From UBA7396 sp964404065 (lineage in GTDB: Bacteria; Patescibacteriota; Gracilibacteria; BD1-5; UBA6164), in NCBI GenBank assembly GCA_964404065.1, contig CAYOIP010000048.1:1-7900 (forward strand): DNA of 7,900 nucleotides, written 5' to 3'. The notes beneath the pieces were generated by a model, which was not told the origin of the DNA, ran no database searches, and worked only from the letters and a program-made list of their open reading frames with translations. How positions within the stretch are numbered: position 1 is the stretch's first letter; every line of letters starts with the position of its first letter. Below are positions 1 to 4,958 of this stretch, in pieces. The translations under genes and the position numbers were made by a program.

Positions 1-50
1 CAACAAGCTACAACAAGCTACAACAAGCTACAACAAGCTACAACAAGCGT
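1..50. repeat. 10-bp tandem repeat, four exact copies plus a partial fifth
   Basis: The unit CAACAAGCTA occurs four times head to tail, and a fifth copy diverges in its last two bases (CAACAAGCGT). The array is cut by the left edge of the window, so its full length is unknown. All three + frames are open through the repeat, while all three minus frames meet TAG every 30 nt. The + strand could therefore encode a repeated decapeptide (QQATTSYNKL). There are no spacers, so it is not a CRISPR array. Confidence 0.9.
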
Positions 51-52
51 AA
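2..52 (+). CDS. Possible 3' end of an upstream gene with a decapeptide repeat tail
   Basis: Reading from position 2, the tandem repeat translates as a decapeptide repeat (NKLQQATTSY) and ends at TAA 50-52. That is 18 bases before the strong hairpin at 71-128, a usual arrangement for a gene end and its terminator. The other two + frames are also open, to TAA at 97-99 and at 153-155 if TGA is glycine, so the frame choice rests only on the fit to the terminator. No family can be recognised from 16 repetitive residues. The stretch may equally be non-coding. Confidence 0.25.
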   Translation, partial: NKLQQATTSYNKLQQA

Positions 53-70
53 ATGAAATAGTGTGTTTGC

Positions 71-128
71 TAAAAAGCAGAGTATTTTTTGTTTGATAAA
101 ACTCAAACAAGAAGTGCTCTGCTTTTTA
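71..128 (+). terminator. Long perfect hairpin, probable rho-independent terminator
   Basis: Positions 71-96 pair without interruption to 103-128 around a 6-nt loop, giving a 26-bp stem. Three of the pairs are U-G wobbles (83/116, 85/114, 88/111) when read as + strand RNA; on the minus strand these would be A-C mismatches. The right arm ends in a run of five T. This suits a terminator for a + strand gene to the left. The stem is longer than a typical terminator, so an RNA processing site or small-RNA structure is possible. Confidence 0.7.
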
Positions 129-161
129 ATGTTCTTTAAAATGAAACGAGAATAAAAAAAA

Positions 162-241
162 TGTAGGGGCAGGTTTTATGCCTGCCCTAAAAAGCCAAAC
201 AATAATAATAAGGGTAACTGACAAGCGAGATTACCCCTACA
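162..241. repeat. REP-like palindromic intergenic element
   Basis: Nested inverted repeats are visible. GGGCAGG (167-173) pairs with CCTGCCC (181-187); GGGTAA (212-217) pairs with TTACCC (231-236); and the ends GTAGGGG (163-169) and CCCCTAC (234-240) pair with each other. The element is GC-rich against a very AT-rich background. It resembles the interspersed GTAGGGGC-type palindromes found in many bacterial genomes. It lies 36 bp upstream of the prepilin start, so it could sit in that gene's 5' leader. Whether it is mobilised by a REP-type transposase cannot be told here. Confidence 0.6.
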
Positions 242-276
242 AAAATAAAAACAATTTATTTACTAATTTTAAAACT

Positions 277-2262
277 ATGAAAAATAGCCCTCACCTAACC
301 TCTCCCAAAGGGAGAGGAATAAAAGGTTTTACACTTGTTGAACTAATAATCGTAATTACTATTCTAGCAATACTTGCTACAATAGCCTTTATATCTTTCA
401 AATGATATACAAGTAATTCAAGAGATGGAAATAGACTTGCAACTTTAAAAAATTTAGAAAGTTGATTAGAGTTATATTCACTAAAAACTTCAAAATTCCC
501 AACTCCAGAAAATATAACTTGAACTTGAATTATATGAGCTGAAACTCTAGTATATGTTTGAGAAATATGAGATAGTATTTCAAGAAATATAAATATGAGT
601 AAAACTCCAAAAGATCCATTATCAAACACAAACTACATATACTGAACAGATACAAACTATAGTTATTATCAAATAGCAACAGTGCTAGAAAACGGAGTTT
701 CATATACGCACCAAATAATCCCAACAACATACGCAGATTCTAGTCAATACCAAGCATACGTAGTATGAAACTATACATATCCATTAAGAAAATGAACAAC
801 ACTATACTCACTACCAAGCCTAATATTTACTTGAACAGGAAATCTAGAACTAAACTCTACATGATTTGTAGTAAATAAATGAACTAATACTCCATATAAA
901 CTAAACACAAATCAAACAGAAAATACACAAACTATAGAAGATGTTCTAAAAATCATAACTTGAACTTGATGAAGAACTCTTACATGAATAACTCTAACAA
1001 ACTGGGATACAAACTCTTGAAGTTTAGCACAAACTTTTTTTGGAACAAATTCTGTAGAAAATATAGATAAAGTATGAATATCATATTATTGAGTAAATAA
1101 ATATATAACAGAAATAAAAACTAGTTGAGACACTGAAACAACGCCAGTAACACCAACATACACTTGTACATGAAGTTTAGTAACCGCAAATGCAAATATA
1201 ACAAACACAACTTGACTAACAGCCGATACACCATATCAAACAACTAACTCTGGAAATGCTTGTTATTATACTTGTAAAACCTGATACTCTTGAACTAATT
1301 GTGAAACACCACCACCAGTTTGTCCTAGCTGATTTGTATATATACCAGGTTCAACAGGAAAAACCCTAGCATCATCAACACCAACAAAATGATGGTGTGT
1401 AGCAAAATATGAAATGACAAAATATGACTGAACTTGGACCCAAGATACTACATACTGATGATGGAAATATACAGCTGATACTAGTGCGGCTATAAACACA
1501 TCTCCTTGATTTGTAACAAGTAAATCATGAGATTATCCTATCACATATATATCTCAAAATGAAGCAGAAAATGCATGTGTAAATAAATTAAAAGATAACA
1601 CTTGAAATACGATTACTGGATGACATCTACTATGAATAGAACTATGGTGAATAATTGCAAGAAACTTGGAACAACAAGCTATAAACTGGTCTAGTAATAC
1701 TATATGAACATGATATATGTCTAGATGACATGCAAACTATGGTAAAAGTAGTGCATGAACAAACGATGCCTTTTCTTATTCAACTAGTTGTTACAATATA
1801 GCATGAACTAGATATATATGTCCTACTATGACCGACTCTACAGTAACTAACCCAACTGATTATTATTCAAATAGAATGTATAAACTATCTTCTTGAGATA
1901 CTATACATGATTTTGCCTGAAATTTATGGGAATGGTACTATGAAACACACAATAGTTGATGAAATACTACACGGACTTATTATTCAAATGATAATACTGC
2001 AAGAACAGTTTTATGAAGCTATTCTACAACACCAACAACAAACTACTGAAGTAATATAGCAGAAGCAGCAACAACGGGTAGATGACTTTGATGAACTTAC
2101 AATGCTTGAACTACAACTTGAACTACTTATGCTTCTGTTTTTGGTGGTATTTGGAATAGTACGTCTTCTGCTGGGGTTTTTACATCTTACTTCAATACTA
2201 ATTCTCCAACCTCTTATCGTAATAACAATATTGGCTTTCGTTGTATTGCTCCAGCTCAGTAG
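277..2262 (+). CDS. Prepilin-type surface protein with C-terminal FGE/C-type-lectin domain, DGR variable target
   Basis: A 661-residue secreted protein, read with TGA as glycine (about 52 TGA codons), ending in TAG then TAA. Residues 1-17 form a type IV prepilin leader; prepilin peptidase would cut G17|F18 in KGFTLVEL, with the conserved Glu at mature position 5 (E22) and a hydrophobic helix to about residue 38. Residues 40-290 are a Thr/Asn/Tyr-rich extracellular region of unknown fold. C297, C329, C333, C342 and C349 form an EGF-like module (C-x3-C-x2-GYSG-x2-C). From about 350 to the end is a formylglycine-generating-enzyme/C-type-lectin fold (FVYIPG at 353, CVAKYEMTKYD at 374, DFAGNLWEW at 545-553, ending NNNIGFR). 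The last 41 residues hold the DGR variable repeat. The protein is probably displayed on the cell surface or in a pilus and varied for ligand binding. ATG 277 is preferred over in-frame ATG 178, which lies in a repeat element; no clear ribosome binding site is seen. Confidence 0.92.
288..317. repeat. Palindromic repeat element inside the prepilin leader
   Basis: CCTCTCCC (299-306) and GGGAGAGG (310-317) form a perfect 8-bp stem around AAA, preceded by CCCTCACCTAA. This resembles a widespread interspersed palindrome family in bacteria. It is read in frame as residues 5-14 of the prepilin leader (PHLTSPKGRG). Removing it would leave roughly MKNS joined to IKGFTLVEL, close to an ordinary short prepilin leader, so it looks like an insertion. 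It also encodes a GGGAGAGG run that resembles a Shine-Dalgarno sequence, but no usual start codon follows at a suitable distance. Confidence 0.6.
2131..2240 (+). repeat. DGR variable repeat (VR)
   Basis: This stretch aligns without gaps to 3469-3578 (constant offset 1338) and ends 22 bases before the target stop codon. Ten of 110 positions differ: 2137, 2150, 2159, 2163, 2164, 2167, 2168, 2188, 2211 and 2215. Every one is an adenine in the template (five A to T, three A to G, two A to C). They fall in nine codons and change seven residues: V621, I625, S628, S630, S631, Y638 and Y647. Six of the seven changed codons are AAT, AAC or ACT in the template. Just beyond the right end, template C3579 corresponds to T2241, a non-adenine difference that marks the edge of the transferred segment. 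Confidence 0.96.
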
Positions 2263-2267
2263 TAAGG

Positions 2268-2286
2268 TATATATGAAGTATATATA
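2268..2286 (+). other. AT-only hairpin just downstream of the VR
   Basis: TATATAT (2268-2274) pairs with ATATATA (2280-2286) around the loop GAAGT, starting 27 bp past the end of the variable repeat. In the Bordetella phage DGR a hairpin or cruciform just downstream of the VR promotes retrohoming. This one occupies a similar place but has no G-C pairs, so it may be chance in AT-rich DNA. Confidence 0.3.
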
Positions 2287-2309
2287 AAGTAAAATAGTAA
2301 ATACTCGTA

Positions 2310-2337
2310 TCTAGCGTCTAGTGTCTTGCTTCTTGCT
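2310..2337. repeat. Imperfect 7-bp tandem repeat, four units
   Basis: Four consecutive heptamers, TCTAGCG, TCTAGTG, TCTTGCT and TCTTGCT, lie between the target stop codon and its terminator. The last two are identical and the first two differ at one base. No function is suggested by the sequence. Confidence 0.5.
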
Positions 2338-2421
2338 AAAAAAACTTGAAAACTATAAAAAAATTTGCTTTTTAACTCTTTTTGTATAAAATACTTGTGT
2401 CTTCCAGTATATGGAGGGCTG

Positions 2422-2437
2422 AAATAAAATAGTATAG
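2422..2437. repeat. 16-bp direct repeat, copy 1
   Basis: AAATAAAATAGTATAG here is repeated exactly at 2554-2569. Each copy abuts or overlaps the left arm of a perfect hairpin. Confidence 0.6.
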
Positions 2438-2465
2438 AAAAAGAGGTGCTCTAACACCTCTTTTT
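2438..2465 (+). terminator. Rho-independent terminator downstream of the DGR target
   Basis: AAAAAGAGGTG (2438-2448) pairs perfectly with CACCTCTTTTT (2455-2465) around CTCTAA, giving an 11-bp stem whose right arm is a T run. It lies 176 bp after the target stop codon and separates target transcription from the accessory gene and template. The A tract on the left arm means it could also work on the minus strand. Confidence 0.85.
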
Positions 2466-2553
2466 CGTTATTTTGACTTTTTGATTTTAATCTCAAGCCA
2501 ATATCACTTCCGTAAAGGAAGTTTAATATGTATTTTCATACAATATTATTAAA

Positions 2554-2569
2554 AAATAAAATAGTATAG
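2554..2569. repeat. 16-bp direct repeat, copy 2
   Basis: Exact copy of AAATAAAATAGTATAG from 2422-2437. Its last three bases form part of the left arm of the hairpin at 2567-2588. Confidence 0.6.
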
Positions 2570-2588
2570 CTTTCTAAAAAGAAAGCTA
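2567..2588. other. 9-bp perfect hairpin upstream of the accessory gene
   Basis: TAGCTTTCT (2567-2575) pairs with AGAAAGCTA (2580-2588) around AAAA. No T run follows on the + strand, so it is a weak terminator candidate; it may be a structured leader or a processing site. Confidence 0.5.
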
Positions 2589-2651
2589 AAATATTATATA
2601 CAATAAATATAAAAGTAAAATAAATTTAATTTTAAAATTAAATAAAAAATT

Positions 2652-3446
2652 ATGATAAAAGAAGTATATGAAAAAATTAAAAAAAATGAATTTAGTTGAA
2701 TTATTATCATCATTTCTTGACCGATAGCTCATAGTATAGATACTGATGCTATAATTATTTCAAGACTTTTTTGATATAAAAAAGTTTTGCTTTGAAAACA
2801 AAAACCATATTTAAAAACATCTTTTTCTAAAAGTTTTTTAAAACAGGTAATTTCAAAAATAAAAAGTGAATTTAGTTTATGAGTTCAAGTTTGGGAAATA
2901 GATAAAGGTTCAAAAAAAGTAGTTTTTAAAACAGAATCAAAAGCAAAGTTTAAAATCAAAAAAGAAGAACTGGTAAATGACTGACATTTAGAGCAAACTA
3001 TAGAAAATATGCTTGATGAAGTAAAAGAAGATATTTCAAAAAAAATTATTAGATTTAAAGAAACTGAAGACAGGAGATTTGAACTTCATAAAAAAGCACT
3101 AGAAACTTATAAACAATGTTCGTTCGCTGTTTGAAAGTATTTACCAAAAACTTATAGAGAAAATTTATCCCAAGATTATTTTTCTTTTTGGCATAATTTA
3201 CTTGAAAATATAAATAAACTTAGGTCTATAAATATGTTTGAAGATAAGGAAATAATTTATAGAGAAAAAATAAGAATTTTTTATAAAATTTCTGTTTTAA
3301 TAGATGTGATAAAAGATTTTAGTGAAAATATTTTTGCTTTGAAATGATTTAAAAATAGGGAACAATATCTTTATCTACAATCTTGTATTTGAGAAATAGC
3401 AAAAATCTCAAAATGAACTTACAAAGCTTTTTTGAAAAAAGTTTAA
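2652..3446 (+). CDS. DGR accessory protein: Avd-like helical domain with an extra N-terminal domain
   Basis: 264 residues, eight TGA-encoded glycines, ending in TAA. The C-terminal half (about 137-264) is mostly helical and matches the Avd/four-helix-bundle pattern: a long first helix, then LPKTYRENL, further amphipathic helices, and an end reading LYLQSCIGEIAKISKGTYKAF. In DGRs, Avd forms a basic barrel that binds the reverse transcriptase and template RNA and is needed for mutagenic cDNA synthesis. The first 115 residues are not part of classical Avd, which is only about 125 residues. They read as alternating strands and helices (SGIIIIISGPIAHSIDTDAI, then FGYKKVLL) and recall the mismatch-recognition domain I of MutS; MutS-like accessory proteins are known in some DGRs. 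A Lys/Glu-rich helix (about 100-140) links the halves. The start is forced: an in-frame TAA lies at 2643-2645. Position between target and template supports the role. Confidence 0.8.
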
Positions 3447-3468
3447 AAATTTATAGGGTTTGATAGAA

Positions 3469-3578
3469 GCTTCTATTTTTGGTGGTAATTGGAATAATAC
3501 AACTAATGCTGGGGTTTTTACATCTAACTTCAATACTAATTCTCCAACATCTAATCGTAATAACAATATTGGCTTTCG
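3469..3578 (+). repeat. DGR template repeat (TR)
   Basis: 110 nt aligning gap-free to the VR at 2131-2240. It contains 33 adenines; 10 differ in the VR, while none of the 77 other bases does. Read in the VR frame, diversifiable positions are mainly AAT or AAC codons, which cannot mutate to a stop because the third base is T or C. Invariant glycines and arginines use the A-free codons GGT, GGG, GGC and CGT. It lies 22 bp after the accessory stop codon and 286 bp before the reverse transcriptase start, the common DGR order. It is non-coding here. Confidence 0.96.
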
Positions 3579-3594
3579 CAGTATATGCTAAAAA

Positions 3595-3628
3595 AGGTAT
3601 ATTACTTCTATTTGGTCGTCATATACCT
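3595..3628 (+). other. Hairpin in the TR spacer
   Basis: AGGTATAT (3595-3602) pairs with ATATACCT (3621-3628) around an 18-nt loop, starting 17 bases beyond the TR. The same GGTATAT also follows the VR at 2266-2272, so homology between the two loci may extend past the core repeat. A role in positioning the reverse transcriptase is possible. Confidence 0.45.
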
Positions 3629-3764
3629 ACATAATTTGATAAATTCAAATAACAATTTTCTTATAGCAAATACATATCAAATCCTTTCTTGAAAAACAAG
3701 ATAAATAGTTGATTTTTATAATCATCTTAACAAAGGAAATAAATTGCCAATGTTATATTTATAG

Positions 3765-3789
3765 GGAACGAATATTTTCGTTCCTTTTT
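3765..3789 (+). terminator. Rho-independent terminator of the TR transcript
   Basis: GGAACGAA (3765-3772) pairs perfectly with TTCGTTCC (3777-3784) around TATT and is followed by five T. It separates the template RNA from the reverse transcriptase gene, implying the two are transcribed at least partly independently. Confidence 0.85.
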
Positions 3790-3821
3790 ACTTCCTTCCA
3801 TTAGTTATTATGCGAGAAGGC

Positions 3822-3851
3822 TTAGACGGGTTAATTTTCCCTTTTTATAAT
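3822..3851 (+). promoter_or_regulatory. Candidate promoter for the reverse transcriptase
   Basis: TATAAT (3846-3851) is a perfect -10 box. TTAGAC (3822-3827) is a weak -35 match with an 18-bp spacer. Transcription would begin about 6-7 bases before the ATG at 3865, so the mRNA would be nearly leaderless; no Shine-Dalgarno sequence is present to contradict this. Confidence 0.45.
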
Positions 3852-3864
3852 CTAAAATCAAAAT

Positions 3865-4869
3865 ATGCAAGAAAAATATTTACAAGAATTTAAAAATTTA
3901 TTTTCTATAAAAAATTTATTTTTGGCTCATAAAAAAGCTAAAAAATGAAAAAATATAAAAATGCTTTGAAAATTTGAAGATGAATTTTTTACAAATATTT
4001 ATTTGATAAAAGATTTGATTTTAAACCAAGCATTTGAATTTTGACCTTATAAATTTTTTGAAATGATAGATAGAAAAAAGAGACTTATAGTTTCTTCTCC
4101 TTATAAAGATAGAATTATTCATTGGGTTTTATATCCTTATTTATACAATACTTTTGTTAAATCATTTATTTATGATAGTTTTTGAAATATAAAATGAAAA
4201 TGAACTTCTATTTGACTAGAAAGAGCTATAAAGTTTTTTAGAAAAAAAGAAAATAGCTATATTTTAAAACTTGATTTCTCAAAATATTTTTTTTCTGTTT
4301 ATCATGAAGTTTTATTAAAAGAAATTTGAAAGAAAATCAAAAATCCATATATCGTAAATTTACTAAAAAAATTGATTTATTCTTTTAAGTCACCAAATAT
4401 TTATGATAATCTTTTTACTAAGAATGATAATTATTTAAATACAAAAAATAAATGAATGCCTATTTGAAACTTAACAAGTCAATTATTTGCAAATATATAC
4501 TTAAATTCGCTTGATCATTTTGCAAAAGATTATTTAAAAATCAAGTATTATCTTCGTTATGTTGATGATATAGTTATCTTTTCTAAAAATAAAAATGAAG
4601 CTTTGTATTATCAAATAGAAATTATAAAATTTGTAAATAATCATCTTAAACTTACACTAAATCCTAAAAAAATAAATATTTACCCTAAAAATAAATGACT
4701 CGATTTTTTATGATATAGAATAAATAATTATTCAGTTTTACCAAGAAAAACTACTATGAGAAAAATAAGAAAATCTATTTTTACTAATGATAAAGCTAAA
4801 CTTACAAGTTATAATTGAATTTTGAAATTTTCAGATAGTTATTTAAAGTATATAGTAGAATTAAAATAA
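3865..4869 (+). CDS. DGR reverse transcriptase
   Basis: 334 residues, a usual length for a DGR reverse transcriptase, ending in TAA. It copies the template RNA into adenine-mutagenized cDNA that replaces the VR. Motifs in order: KRLIVSSPYKDRIIH (about 72-86); SFGNIKGKGTS (about 106-116); the first catalytic Asp in YILKLDFSKYF (D137); GMPIGNLTSQLFANIYL (about 197-213), the signature that separates DGR enzymes from group II intron and retroviral enzymes; the catalytic YVDD (232-235); and GLDFLGYRI near 278. The short C-terminus has no maturase or endonuclease domain. Glycines in motifs are TGA-encoded. It stands alone downstream of the template terminator and probably has its own promoter. The enzyme appears intact, with all catalytic aspartates present. 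Confidence 0.96.
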
Positions 4870-4900
4870 TTAAAAAATAGTTAGAAATATACAGTTTTTT

Positions 4901-4928
4901 TTGACAATATACAAAAAAAATTTATTAT
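4901..4928 (+). promoter_or_regulatory. Sigma70-type promoter for infB
   Basis: TTGACA (4901-4906) is a perfect -35 box and TATTAT (4923-4928) a five-of-six -10 box, separated by 16 bp. The start point would fall near 4935, giving a leader of about 24 nt. No terminator is visible between the reverse transcriptase stop and this promoter. Confidence 0.65.
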
Positions 4929-4958
4929 CTATCAAATTTTATTTATTAATTGTATTAA

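Larger units (their letters stand above)
2466..2651. other. AT-rich spacer with small hairpins and a palindrome, no gene seen
   Basis: This completes the 389-bp gap between the target and the accessory gene. It holds a 6-bp hairpin (ACTTCC 2506-2511 with GGAAGT 2517-2522), the second copy of the 16-bp repeat overlapping a 9-bp hairpin, and a 20-bp perfect palindrome made only of A and T (2624-2643) ending eight bases before the accessory start codon. The palindrome could be an operator but may be chance in DNA of this composition. No convincing promoter pair was found for the accessory gene. Confidence 0.5.
3469..3789 (+). ncRNA. Predicted TR-spacer RNA that primes and templates mutagenic cDNA
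   Basis: In studied DGRs the template RNA includes the TR plus a structured spacer 3' of it, from which cDNA synthesis is primed. Here the segment from the TR to the terminator at 3765-3789 has no gene. It carries an 8-bp hairpin (3595-3602 with 3621-3628) close to the 3' end of the TR. The 5' end is unknown; transcription may start in or before the accessory gene. Boundaries are inferred, not seen. Confidence 0.5.

Noticed and set aside
1..50. CRISPR array
   Set aside because: The 10-bp units are directly adjacent with no spacers, and no cas gene is present.
2102..2287. Short + strand open frame over the VR
   Set aside because: It overlaps the target gene in another frame; the target frame carries the lectin-fold motif NNNIGFR and the VR codon pattern.
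2385..2465. Small RNA gene starting after TATAAA 2385-2390 and ending at the terminator
   Set aside because: The nearest -35-like hexamer (TTGCTT) is only 14 bp upstream, and no known RNA family is recognisable; readthrough from the target explains the terminator.
2624..2643. 20-bp perfect palindrome before the accessory gene as an operator
   Set aside because: It consists only of A and T in very AT-rich DNA, where such palindromes arise easily; kept only as a note in the spacer.
3865..4869. Group II intron or retron reverse transcriptase
   Set aside because: There is no maturase or HNH domain and no msr/msd structure. The GNLTSQ signature and the adjacent TR/VR pair with adenine-only differences identify a DGR enzyme.
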